A stretch of DNA of 8,735 nucleotides from Acidimicrobiales bacterium (lineage in GTDB: Bacteria; Actinomycetota; Acidimicrobiia; Acidimicrobiales; VFJN01). The stretch covers positions 1 through 8,735 of the forward strand of contig JAFGPU010000109.1 of the NCBI GenBank assembly GCA_016936035.1, written 5' to 3'. A model generated the notes under the pieces. That model searched no databases, was not told the origin of the DNA, and saw only the letters and a list, made by a program, of their open reading frames with translations. Shown here piece after piece: positions 1 to 8,735 of this stretch; position 1 is the stretch's first letter; the number at the start of each line of letters is the position of its first letter. The position numbers were made by a program, and so were the translations under genes.

Positions 1-2469
<2,469 letters not shown>

Positions 2470-2475
2470 CGAGCG

Positions 2476-2504
2476 AGCATACGTACCACTGCATACTCAT
2501 GCAA
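2476..2504 (-). promoter_or_regulatory. Probable argC promoter, likely giving a leaderless transcript
   Basis: Read on the minus strand, a -35-like TTGCAT (2499-2504) and a -10-like TATGCT (2476-2481) are separated by exactly 17 bases. TATGCT matches TATAAT at four of six positions; TTGCAT keeps the TTG of TTGACA. The -10 ends 7 bases before the G of the argC GTG at 2469, so initiation would fall at or beside the start codon. The intervening bases hold no ribosome binding site. Leaderless messages are common in actinobacteria. The -35 lies inside the ARG box. The hexamers are inferred by eye. Confidence 0.6.
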
Positions 2505-2505
2505 A
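2488..2505 (-). promoter_or_regulatory. ARG box, probable ArgR operator of argCJB
   Basis: A perfect inverted repeat, TGCAT at 2490-2494 and ATGCA at 2499-2503 separated by ACTC, lies 19 bases upstream of the argC start. Over 18 positions it matches the Streptomyces ARG box consensus as I remember it (AWTGCATRWWYATGCAWT) at 15 positions, and all ten core half-site bases agree. It is an AT-rich island in a very GC-rich window. The site overlaps the last codons and stop of the acyltransferase gene (stop at 2497-2499) and the proposed -35 element of argC, so bound ArgR would block RNA polymerase. ArgR itself is not in the window; assignment rests on motif match plus position before an arginine gene. 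Confidence 0.85.
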
Positions 2506-4506
2506 ATCGTCCAGCAGCGCCAGCGACCTCGGGACCAGCCACCGGGCGGCCACCGCCGCGCCCGCTTCGGACAAGTGGGCCGCGTCGCGGTACAGCGACG
2601 CCTCCTGCTCGTCGGTGGCGTCGCGCAGCACGGCGGCCAGGTCGACCACCTCGGTGCGCGGGTGGCGGCCCGCGACATCGTCGAAGGTCGCCCGGCGGCA
2701 GTCGAGGGCGTCCAGCACCGGCTGACCGCCCATCACGAACGGCGCCTCCGGTGTCGTGGCCAGGGCGACCACGGCCCCACCGGCGGCGAGCACGTCGACG
2801 TCGTCGCCCAGCGCGGCGGCCAGGTAGCTGCCGTAGCCCCGGTCGCACTCGGTGACCCAGTCGCCGTCCAGCATCATTTCGGTGGCTCCGCCGCCGGCCG
2901 CCAGGTAGTACACCACCACGTCAGGATCGAACTCCTCGACCAGCGCAGACCAGGCCTCGCGCCGCTGCTCGTGGCACGGTTCCCGGGCGGTCACGGCACC
3001 GTCAGGCGCTCGGCTGGCGCCCTCCGGTTGCAGGATCGTGCACCACGGTCGCGCCGCGGTCGTGGCCACCGCCCCGACCCGCTCGGCCTCGGCGGCGAGG
3101 GCCGGTCCCAGATAGGTCGGGCCGCTGTCGCCGACCAGCAGGATGCGCTCCGCGCCGGCCGGGATGTCCTCGGGGCGCAGGGTGTAGCCGCCGTCGCCGT
3201 CCATCGCGCCCATCGCCACGTCGGTGCCGGGCACGCGCGCGGTGCCCGCCGTGGCGACCAGCACCACCCCTGCCGTCACGGCCACGGAGCCCACCAGCGC
3301 CCCACGTACGGGCCGCCCCCGCAGCGCACCGCGCCGGATCGGTCGCTCGACCAGGTGGTACGAGACCACGGCGAGCCCGAGCGTGACGAGGACGCGCAGC
3401 AGGTCGAGCGGGGCGCCGTCGAACGGGGTTCGCTCCGCCGTCAGGTACACGATGACCGGCCAGTGCCACAGGTAGACGCCGTAGCTGATCGCGCCCAGCG
3501 CCGTCAGCGGCCGGGAGCTCAGAGCCCGGCCGAGCGCGCTCCCGTGCCGGCTCGTCACGACGAAGACGAGCGTGACCGCCGCCACCGAGAAGGCGACGAG
3601 CCCGCCCCGGTAGTAGGTCGGGCCGATGCCGTCGAGCGAGATGAAGGTCCAGCCGATCACCGCGACGGCAGCCCACCCGAGCGCGCCCTCGCGCCAGCCC
3701 GCCCGGGACCCCGGCGCCGCGGCGCCGGGGCTGGCGGAGTGCATCGACCCGGCCGTGAGCACCGCCAGGGTGGCGCCGAGCAGCGTCGGGCCGACGCGGG
3801 CGTCCGTCCCGTAGTAGGCGCGGTTCGTGTCCAGCGGCGAGTAGGCCAGGGCCAGCACCACGAACGAGACGAGGGCGGCGGCGGAGGAGAGCCCGGCGAG
3901 CACCGCCACGTCGCCGCGCCGCCGGCGGCGTGCCAGGGCGAGCGCGGCCACCACCAGGGGCGGCCACAGCACGTAGAACTGCTCCTCGATGGCCAGGCTC
4001 CACATGTGGTCCAGCGGGGAGGGCTGCACGAACAGGTCCCAGTAGCCCGCCTCGTCCGCCAGCGCATGCCAGTTGGCGACGTAGCCGAGGGTCGCCAGGG
4101 CATCGCCCCGGAAGGTTGGCCGGTCGCCCGCGGGCGTGAGCGTCGCGATCAGGACGGCCACACCGGCGACCACCATGAACAGCGCCGGGAGCAGGCGACG
4201 CGCACGGCGGGCCCAGAACGCCCTCAGCCCGATGGCCCCCCGATCCGCGTCCTCGACCACGAGCAGCGACGTGATGAGGAAGCCGGAGAGCACGAAGAAC
4301 AGGTCGACGCCCAGGAACCCACCCTGGAGGCGGCCCAGGTGGAACAGCACCACGACCGCCACGGCCACCCCACGCAGGCCGTCCAGGGCCGGCTCGTGGC
4401 GCAACCGGGGCAGCGCCGGCGCACCGGCCGGGGACGGCGCCGAGGTGGATCGCTCCATCGCCGGCGTCGCGCCGCGTGTCGTCCTCAGCCCCGCTGCCTC
4501 CCCCAT
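2497..4506 (-). CDS. Membrane acyltransferase, OafA type: acyltransferase-3 domain fused to a C-terminal SGNH domain
   Basis: The 669-residue protein has the acyltransferase-3 membrane domain at about 36-395: LDGLRGVAVAVVVLFHLG (41-58, with the conserved Arg45 and His56), GFLGVDLFFVLSGFLIT (63-79), MWSLAIEEQFYVLWP (168-182), SYGVYLWHWPV (341-351) and ERPIRR (387-392). A further hydrophobic segment (about 402-420) leads to a soluble domain with SGNH signs: GDS at 459-461 and a DxxH pair, Asp641 and His644. Its four cysteines (489, 511, 554, 603) are the only ones in the protein, fitting a disulfide-bonded domain outside the cytoplasm. Homologues O-acylate polysaccharides, peptidoglycan or glycolipids; the substrate here is unknown. 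The start is uncertain: ATG 4506 gives the longest form, but ATG 4458 (residue 17) is equally possible and neither has a clear ribosome binding site. The gene separates pheT from argC, and its stop lies within the ARG box of argC. No terminator is seen between it and argC. Confidence 0.93.
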   Translation of the reverse strand: MGEAAGLRTTRGATPAMERSTSAPSPAGAPALPRLRHEPALDGLRGVAVAVVVLFHLGRLQGGFLGVDLFFVLSGFLITSLLVVEDADRGAIGLRAFWARRARRLLPALFMVVAGVAVLIATLTPAGDRPTFRGDALATLGYVANWHALADEAGYWDLFVQPSPLDHMWSLAIEEQFYVLWPPLVVAALALARRRRRGDVAVLAGLSSAAALVSFVVLALAYSPLDTNRAYYGTDARVGPTLLGATLAVLTAGSMHSASPGAAAPGSRAGWREGALGWAAVAVIGWTFISLDGIGPTYYRGGLVAFSVAAVTLVFVVTSRHGSALGRALSSRPLTALGAISYGVYLWHWPVIVYLTAERTPFDGAPLDLLRVLVTLGLAVVSYHLVERPIRRGALRGRPVRGALVGSVAVTAGVVLVATAGTARVPGTDVAMGAMDGDGGYTLRPEDIPAGAERILLVGDSGPTYLGPALAAEAERVGAVATTAARPWCTILQPEGASRAPDGAVTAREPCHEQRREAWSALVEEFDPDVVVYYLAAGGGATEMMLDGDWVTECDRGYGSYLAAALGDDVDVLAAGGAVVALATTPEAPFVMGGQPVLDALDCRRATFDDVAGRHPRTEVVDLAAVLRDATDEQEASLYRDAAHLSEAGAAVAARWLVPRSLALLDDFA
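3709..3730. repeat. Perfect GC palindrome inside the acyltransferase gene, same arms as the pheT terminator
   Basis: CCCCGGCGCC (3709-3718) and its exact complement GGCGCCGGGG (3721-3730) flank a 2-base centre. Both arms are identical to the inner arms of the hairpin after pheT (4561-4583). In the acyltransferase frame it encodes the small-residue stretch SPGAAAPG (residues 259-266) in a loop between membrane segments, so it does not break the protein. It could be chance in GC-rich DNA or a copy of a short dispersed palindrome. Confidence 0.5.
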
Positions 4507-4553
4507 GCCGGCGCCATGCTGCCACGCAGGCCTGCCACCGTCAGAACGACCGG
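4507..4553 (-). other. Short region upstream of the acyltransferase start; promoter not resolved
   Basis: This stretch between the pheT hairpin and the acyltransferase ATG should contain that gene's promoter and translation signals if it is expressed on its own. I see no convincing -10 or -35 pair and no clear ribosome binding site. Two small patterns are present: a 10-base palindrome GCAGGCCTGC at 4526-4535, and on the minus strand two copies of GTGGCAG 13 bases apart, which flank part of it. Either could be an operator or chance. Confidence 0.3.
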
Positions 4554-4596
4554 CGCGGTCCCCCGGCGCCCACGGCGCCGGGGAGGGGGGACCGCG
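4554..4596 (-). terminator. Strong two-stage hairpin, probable transcription terminator of pheST
   Basis: The inner stem is 10 perfect base pairs (4561-4570 with 4574-4583) closing a 3-base loop. An outer stem of 7 base pairs (4554-4560 with 4590-4596) stacks beneath it, with a one-sided 6-base bulge at 4584-4589. It begins 3 bases after the pheT stop codon. No T run follows on the minus strand, so it is not a classical E. coli-type terminator, but U-poor hairpins of this sort are often found at gene ends in high-GC actinobacteria. It separates pheST from the acyltransferase and argC. Confidence 0.7.
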
Positions 4597-4599
4597 GCG

Positions 4600-6966
4600 T
4601 CAGCCCCGCAACGTGGCGGCGAGCTCACCCTCGACGGCGTCGATGCACCGCCGACGCACCTCCGCGACCTCGTCGTCGGTGAGCGTGTGGTCGGCAGCGT
4701 CGAGCCGCAGCCGGTACGCCAGGCTGCGCCGGCCCTCGGCGATGCCCGGGCCCCGGTACACGTCGAACAGGCGCAGCGAGGCCAGCCGCTCGCCGGCCGC
4801 CGCCCGCAGGGCCCGCTCGACGTCACTCGCGGGCACCTGGTCGCCGACCTCGAAGGCCAGGTCGATGTCGCTCGACGGGTAGATGCTGATCGGCCGGTAG
4901 ACGTGCGGGTCGTGGGGCAGGTCGGCGACCACGTCCAGGTCGACCTCGACCCAGCCCACCCGCTCGCCGATGCCGTGCGACTCGAGCACGAGCGGGTCGA
5001 CCTCGCCCACCGTGCCGAGAGCTTCGCCGGCCGGGCCCACGAGCCGGGCGGAGCGCGTGGGGTGCAGGCCGGGTAGCGCCTCGTTGCGGATGGTCACGCC
5101 CCGCAGCGCCAGCACCTCGGCGACCGCCCACCACTCCTGCACCGCCTCGCTCGCGTCACGCCCGCCGAGGACGACCCCGAGCATCTCGCGCTCGTCGGGC
5201 AGCGGCCCGGCCGCACCGTCGGCCGCCGGCCGCCGGAACACGTGGCCGATCTCCCACAGGCCCACGCCGGTGTTGCGGCGCGCGGCGTTGGTGGCCAGCG
5301 CCTTGACCAGTCCGGGCAGCAGCGACGTGCGCAGCACCGACTCGTCGGCCACGAGCGGGTTGGCGATCTCGATGCCGTCGCCCGGCAGCCCGGTGCGCTC
5401 GAGGTCGCCGGGGGCGAGGAACGGCAGTGGCATGGCCTCGGACAGGCCGCGCCCAACCAGCAGCGAGCGGAGACGGCGGCGCTCGCGCTGGCGCTCCGTC
5501 AACCGGCCGGTGTGCGGCGAGCGCGGCACGCGCCGGCCGATGGCCGTGTAGCCGTGGTGGCGGGCGACCTCTTCGACGACGTCGATCTCGGTCGACGAGT
5601 CGTAGCGCCACGAGGGCACGGTGACCTCGGTGTCGTCGCCGACCACCGACGTCTGGAAGCCGATCGGGGCGAGCAGCGACGCGATGTCGCCGGCGGCCAG
5701 CTGCGTGCCCAGCAGGCGGTTGAGGCGCCCCGTCCGCACCCGGACGGGCCGCCGCTCGGGCAGCTCGCCCCGCACGTCGACCGCGCCGGCTTCGAGCCGG
5801 GCCCCCGACGGCGCCACCAGCTCGGCGAAGCGCCGATGGGCGAGGTCGATGATCTCGGGGTCGGTGCCCTTCTCGAACCGCGCCGAGGCCTCGGACCGCA
5901 ACCGGAGCCGGCGCGAGGTCTTGGCGATGCCGATCGGCAGGAACCACGCCATCTCGAGCAGCACGTCGGTGGTGCTGTCGTCGATCTCGGTCTCCGCGCC
6001 GCCCATGATGCCGGCGATGCCCACGGGGCGGTCGTCGCCGTCGCAGATGAGAAGGTCGTCGCCGATGAAGGTGCGCTCGATGCCGTCGAGCGTGACCATG
6101 GTCTCGCCGGGGCGGGCACGGCGCACCCGCAAGCCGCCGCCGCGCACCTTGGCCAGGTCGTAGGGGTGGTTGGGCTGGCCCAGCTCGAGCATCACGTAGT
6201 TGGAGACGTCGACCAGCGAGTTGATGGGCCGCATGCCGAGGAGCGTGAGCCGGCGGGCGATGGCCGGGTCGGACGCGCCGACCCGCGCCCCCCGCAGGAC
6301 GCGCGCCGTGAACCGCCCGCACAGGTCGGGCGCGTCGACCTCGACGCCGACGGCGCCGATGCGGTCCGCCGCCACCTCGTCGACGACGGGATCGGGCAGC
6401 GAGAACGGCACACCCAGGCGGGCCGCCAGGTCGCGCGCCACGCCCGCCACCGACATGGCGTCGGGCCGGTTGGGGTTGATCTCGAGGTCGTACAGAACGT
6501 CGGACTCGATGCCCATCGCCTCGGCGAAGGGCACGCCCACCGGCAACCCCTCGGGCAGGATGTGGATGCCCGCATGGTCGGCCCCCAGGCCCAGCTCGCG
6601 CGCCGAGCACAACATGCCGTTCGACCACTCGCCCCGCATCTTGCGCCGGCCGATCTGCATGCCGTCGGGCATGGTCGTGCCCACGGTGGCCAGGGGCACC
6701 AGGTCGCCGGGCGTCATGTTGAAGGCGCCGCAGGCGATCTGCAGGGCTTCGCCGTCGCCGGCGTCGACGTCGACCAGCTGGATCTTGTCGGCGTCGGGGT
6801 GCGGCCGGGTCGCCAGCACGCGGGCGACGACGACGCCGTCGAGACCCTCGCCCAGCAGGTCGAGCTGCTCGACCGCCATGCCCAGATCGCTCAGCTGCTC
6901 GCCGAGCGCGACGGGATCGCCCTCGATGGGGGCGAAGTCACGGAGCCAGGACAGCAGGACCTTCAT
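4600..6966 (-). CDS. pheT: Phenylalanyl-tRNA synthetase beta subunit (PheT)
   Basis: PheT pairs with PheS in the alpha2-beta2 enzyme that charges tRNA-Phe; it binds tRNA and edits mischarged tyrosine. The 788-residue length is normal for the long bacterial form. Domains in order: N-terminal MKVLLSWLRDF and an EMAP-II-like tRNA-binding fold (about 40-150, with HPDADKIQLVDVD at 56-68 and SNGMLCSARELGL at 115-127); the B3/B4 editing domain (about 215-375, including INPNRPDAMS before it and GQPNHPYDLAK at 263-273); the B5 domain (about 405-475, PSWRYDSSTEIDVVEEVAR); a catalytically inert synthetase-like core (about 480-690); and a C-terminal anticodon-binding FDX-ACB domain (about 692-788, YPSSDIDLAF and LTDDEV). 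All domains are present with no break. The ATG at 6966 has GAGGA 5 bases upstream. It lies 33 bases after pheS, so the two are cotranscribed. Confidence 0.98.
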   Translation of the reverse strand: MKVLLSWLRDFAPIEGDPVALGEQLSDLGMAVEQLDLLGEGLDGVVVARVLATRPHPDADKIQLVDVDAGDGEALQIACGAFNMTPGDLVPLATVGTTMPDGMQIGRRKMRGEWSNGMLCSARELGLGADHAGIHILPEGLPVGVPFAEAMGIESDVLYDLEINPNRPDAMSVAGVARDLAARLGVPFSLPDPVVDEVAADRIGAVGVEVDAPDLCGRFTARVLRGARVGASDPAIARRLTLLGMRPINSLVDVSNYVMLELGQPNHPYDLAKVRGGGLRVRRARPGETMVTLDGIERTFIGDDLLICDGDDRPVGIAGIMGGAETEIDDSTTDVLLEMAWFLPIGIAKTSRRLRLRSEASARFEKGTDPEIIDLAHRRFAELVAPSGARLEAGAVDVRGELPERRPVRVRTGRLNRLLGTQLAAGDIASLLAPIGFQTSVVGDDTEVTVPSWRYDSSTEIDVVEEVARHHGYTAIGRRVPRSPHTGRLTERQRERRRLRSLLVGRGLSEAMPLPFLAPGDLERTGLPGDGIEIANPLVADESVLRTSLLPGLVKALATNAARRNTGVGLWEIGHVFRRPAADGAAGPLPDEREMLGVVLGGRDASEAVQEWWAVAEVLALRGVTIRNEALPGLHPTRSARLVGPAGEALGTVGEVDPLVLESHGIGERVGWVEVDLDVVADLPHDPHVYRPISIYPSSDIDLAFEVGDQVPASDVERALRAAAGERLASLRLFDVYRGPGIAEGRRSLAYRLRLDAADHTLTDDEVAEVRRRCIDAVEGELAATLRG

Positions 6967-6971
6967 CGGTG

Positions 6972-6976
6972 TCCTC
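6972..6976 (-). promoter_or_regulatory. Ribosome binding site of pheT
   Basis: GAGGA on the minus strand lies 5 bases before the ATG at 6966, within the 33-base gap after pheS. It is the clearest Shine-Dalgarno sequence in the window and fixes the pheT start. Confidence 0.8.
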
Positions 6977-6999
6977 GGGGGGTCACGATCCGGCCGACC

Positions 7000-8040
7000 C
7001 TAGAACTGGGTCAGGAAGCGGATGTCGTTGGTGAACAGGTCGCGCAGGTCGTCGACCCCGTGGCGGGCGGCGGCCAGGCGGTCGATGCCGAAGCCGAAGG
7101 CGAAGCCCTGCCACTCGTCGGGGTCGAGACCGCAGTTGGTGAGCACGTTCGGGTGCACCATGCCGCAGCCCCCCAGCTCGAGCCACGTGCCGTCGGGCCG
7201 TTGGATGTCGAACTCGGCGGAGGGTTCGGTGAACGGGAAGTACGACGCGCGCAGCCGCGACGTGAAGTCGCCGCCGAAGTACGCCTTGGTGAACGCGTCG
7301 ATGGTGCCCGCCAGGTCGGCGAAGGTGATGTCGCGGTCGACGACCAGACCCTCGATCTGGTGGAAGACGGGCATGTGGGTGGCGTCGGCGGTGTCGGACC
7401 GGAACACCCGGCCGGGCATCACCGCGTAGTACGGCGGCGGCGTGCCGGTCATGACCCGCACCTGCACCGGCGACGTGTGCGTGCGCAGCAGCGTGCTGCC
7501 CCGCTCGCGGTAGTTGACGTACAGGGTGTCGTACTCGTCGCGCGCCGGGTGGTCGGGCGGGAAGTTGAGCGCCCCGAAGTTGTGCCAGTCGGTCTCGACC
7601 TCGGGCCCCTCCGCCACCGTGAAGCCCATGCCGACGAACACGTCCTCGAGGTCCTGGATCGCCTGGGTGACGAGGTGCAGGTGACCCGCCGGCCGTCCCG
7701 GCAGGACCTCGGTCAGGTCGAGGCGCTCGGCGAGCAGCTGCTCGGTCCGCTCGGCCGCCTCGAGCACGGCGCGGCGCTCGGCGACCGCCGCCGCGACGGC
7801 CTCGGTCGCACCGTGCAGCACCTTGCCCACGGTGCGGCGTCCGTCGGCGTCCAGCGACCCCAGCCGCTTGCGCAGCGCGTTCAGCGCCGAGCGCTTGCCG
7901 ATCGTGTCGGTCTCGACAGCGCGCACCTCACCCACCGTGGTGGCCGCGGCCACGCGGGCCCGAGCGTCGTCCTCGAGCCGGCCGATCTCCGCGACGAGAT
8001 CGTCGGCGGCGGTTGCGGGGGTGGAGCTTGCGTCGGTCAT
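7000..8040 (-). CDS. pheS: Phenylalanyl-tRNA synthetase alpha subunit (PheS)
   Basis: PheS is the catalytic subunit of phenylalanyl-tRNA synthetase, forming Phe-AMP and transferring Phe to tRNA-Phe. The 346-residue product is standard length. Residues 1 to about 105 form the charged, Ala/Leu/Glu/Arg-rich N-terminal coiled-coil arm that contacts tRNA. The class II catalytic core follows: LRTHTSPVQVR (185-195), FRSDTADATHMPVFHQIEG (213-231, motif 2 with Arg214 and His228), ELGGCGMVHPNV (288-299) and motif 3 GFAFGFGIDRLAAARHG (312-328) with the ATP-binding Arg321. The segment after that arginine (AAARHG) differs from the AML.YG form common elsewhere, a mild variation. The ATG at 8040 overlaps the upstream methyltransferase stop as ATGA and has AGGA 4 bases before it (8045-8048). 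The frame stays open upstream but only as a shadow of the methyltransferase gene. It is followed by pheT. Confidence 0.98.
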   Translation of the reverse strand: MTDASSTPATAADDLVAEIGRLEDDARARVAAATTVGEVRAVETDTIGKRSALNALRKRLGSLDADGRRTVGKVLHGATEAVAAAVAERRAVLEAAERTEQLLAERLDLTEVLPGRPAGHLHLVTQAIQDLEDVFVGMGFTVAEGPEVETDWHNFGALNFPPDHPARDEYDTLYVNYRERGSTLLRTHTSPVQVRVMTGTPPPYYAVMPGRVFRSDTADATHMPVFHQIEGLVVDRDITFADLAGTIDAFTKAYFGGDFTSRLRASYFPFTEPSAEFDIQRPDGTWLELGGCGMVHPNVLTNCGLDPDEWQGFAFGFGIDRLAAARHGVDDLRDLFTNDIRFLTQF

Positions 8041-8735
8041 GTCGTCCTGCACCCTGCCGCCCTGGGCGGCGTCTCGTCCAGTTGATTGGCCTGCTCGGCG
8101 CGGCGGTCGCCGGCCCGTCGCTGGCGCAGCGCCTCGAAGCAGAGCACGGTGCCCGCCATGCCGACGTTGAGCGACTCGGCCCGCCCCGCCATCGGGATGG
8201 TCACCGCTCCGTCGACGGTGGCCGACACCTCCTCGGGCAGGCCGTGCGCCTCGTTGCCGAGCACCAGCGCCACCGGGCCGGTGAGGTCGACCGCGTCGTA
8301 GGCCTGGGCCCCGCGGGCCAGGCTGGCCACCGACGGCACGCCCAGTCGCGCCAGGGCGGCCCGCACCGCCGCCCACTCGCCCTCCCGGGACACCGCCAGC
8401 CGGAACACCGCGCCGGCCGACGAGCGCACGCACTTGGGGCCGTAGGGGTCGACCGAGCCGTCGCAGAGAACCACGGCGCCGGCGCCCGCCGCCTCGGCCG
8501 AGCGCAGCAGCGTTCCGGCGTTGCCCGGGTCGGTGACGCCGACGAGCACCAGGGCGAGTGGGCCGGCCGAGGCCAGCGCCTCGTCGGGATCGGTCGGGGC
8601 GAAGCGAGCCACGGCCGCGACGCCCTGGGGGGTCACAGTGTCGACGACCCGCGCCAGCATCCCGTCGCCGGTGCGACGGACGATCGCGCCCGCGACCGTC
8701 GCCCGGTCGAGCAGCGCCGGTGCGCAGGACGGCTC
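8037..8735 (-). CDS. SpoU/TrmH-family RNA 2'-O-ribose methyltransferase, 5' end outside the window
   Basis: This enzyme would methylate a ribose 2'-OH in rRNA or tRNA using S-adenosylmethionine. Numbering from the first visible ATG (8660), the three SpoU motifs are complete: DPGNAGTLLRSAEAAG (44-59, catalytic Asn47 and Arg53), LVLGNEAHGLP (132-142) and IPMAGRAESLNVGMA (155-169). These form the C-terminal trefoil knot that binds the cofactor and makes the dimer. Upstream of that ATG the frame stays open for another 25 codons to the window edge, and DTVTPQGVAAV (7-17) lies in the linker that normally follows an N-terminal substrate-binding domain, so the true start is probably outside. A polar tail of about 25 residues follows the knot. 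The stop overlaps pheS as ATGA, so translation is coupled. Mycobacterial tsnR-like or RlmB-like assignment is possible; the target nucleotide cannot be read from the sequence. Confidence 0.93.
   Translation of the reverse strand, partial: EPSCAPALLDRATVAGAIVRRTGDGMLARVVDTVTPQGVAAVARFAPTDPDEALASAGPLALVLVGVTDPGNAGTLLRSAEAAGAGAVVLCDGSVDPYGPKCVRSSAGAVFRLAVSREGEWAAVRAALARLGVPSVASLARGAQAYDAVDLTGPVALVLGNEAHGLPEEVSATVDGAVTIPMAGRAESLNVGMAGTVLCFEALRQRRAGDRRAEQANQLDETPPRAAGCRTT

Noticed and set aside
3002..4525. Second minus-strand frame of 507 codons within the acyltransferase gene
   Set aside because: It is Arg/Gly/Ala-rich without motifs, while the overlapping frame carries all acyltransferase-3 and SGNH signatures.
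5729..5748. Short hairpin CCCGTCCG / CGGACGGG inside pheT
   Set aside because: An 8-pair stem within coding sequence between B3/B4 and B5 is expected by chance at this GC content.
6967..6999. Possible promoter or attenuator between pheS and pheT
   Set aside because: The 33-base gap shows only the pheT ribosome binding site; no hairpin, T run or promoter-like hexamers are apparent.
5242..8085. Plus-strand open frame of 947 codons antisense to pheT and pheS
   Set aside because: It is fully covered by two genes with clear homology on the other strand, and its composition is that of a GC shadow.
7000..8433. A PheS with a 131-residue N-terminal extension
   Set aside because: The extension is an out-of-frame reading of the methyltransferase gene; the ATG at 8040 gives the normal family length, a ribosome binding site and an ATGA overlap.

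Overview
The window is a compact, very GC-rich bacterial segment in which every supported gene lies on the minus strand, so transcription runs from high to low coordinates. In that order it holds a SpoU/TrmH-family RNA methyltransferase (5' end outside the window), pheS, pheT, a membrane acyltransferase of the OafA type with a C-terminal SGNH domain, argC, argJ and the first 89 codons of argB. GC-biased codons, frequent GTG starts, 4-base stop/start overlaps and the gene order (TrmH-family methyltransferase, pheS, pheT, then argC-argJ-argB) point to an actinobacterium. I recall this order from Mycobacterium and Streptomyces. The class cannot be fixed from the sequence; Acidimicrobiia-like lineages are possible.

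Upstream block (7000-8735): the methyltransferase and pheS overlap by ATGA, and pheT follows after 33 bases with a good ribosome binding site. This is a translation unit: one RNA-modifying enzyme and the two subunits of phenylalanyl-tRNA synthetase. It closes just after the pheT stop codon with a very strong GC hairpin (4554-4596) that looks like a U-tract-poor terminator.

Middle (2497-4506): a single 669-residue integral membrane acyltransferase sits between pheT and argC. It is the accessory element of the window. Its N-terminal acyltransferase-3 domain would move an acyl group across the membrane, and its C-terminal SGNH domain, which holds all four cysteines of the protein, would act outside the cytoplasm, probably on a cell-surface glycan.

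Downstream block (1-2469): argC, argJ and argB are linked by two GTGA overlaps and encode consecutive arginine biosynthesis steps. The 3' end of the acyltransferase gene and the 27-base gap before argC hold a near-perfect Streptomyces-type ARG box (TGCAT, 4 bases, ATGCA) overlapping the -35 element of a plausible promoter. That promoter is placed so that transcription would begin at or next to the argC GTG. This suggests an ArgR-repressed, leaderless arg operon whose operator lies partly inside the neighbouring gene.

I see no tRNA, rRNA, insertion sequence, CRISPR array or phage gene. The most notable points are the operator/promoter arrangement at argC, the acyltransferase inserted into a conserved junction, and a GC palindrome whose 10-base arms occur twice, once as the presumed terminator and once inside the acyltransferase gene. 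I did not find a novel multi-gene system.
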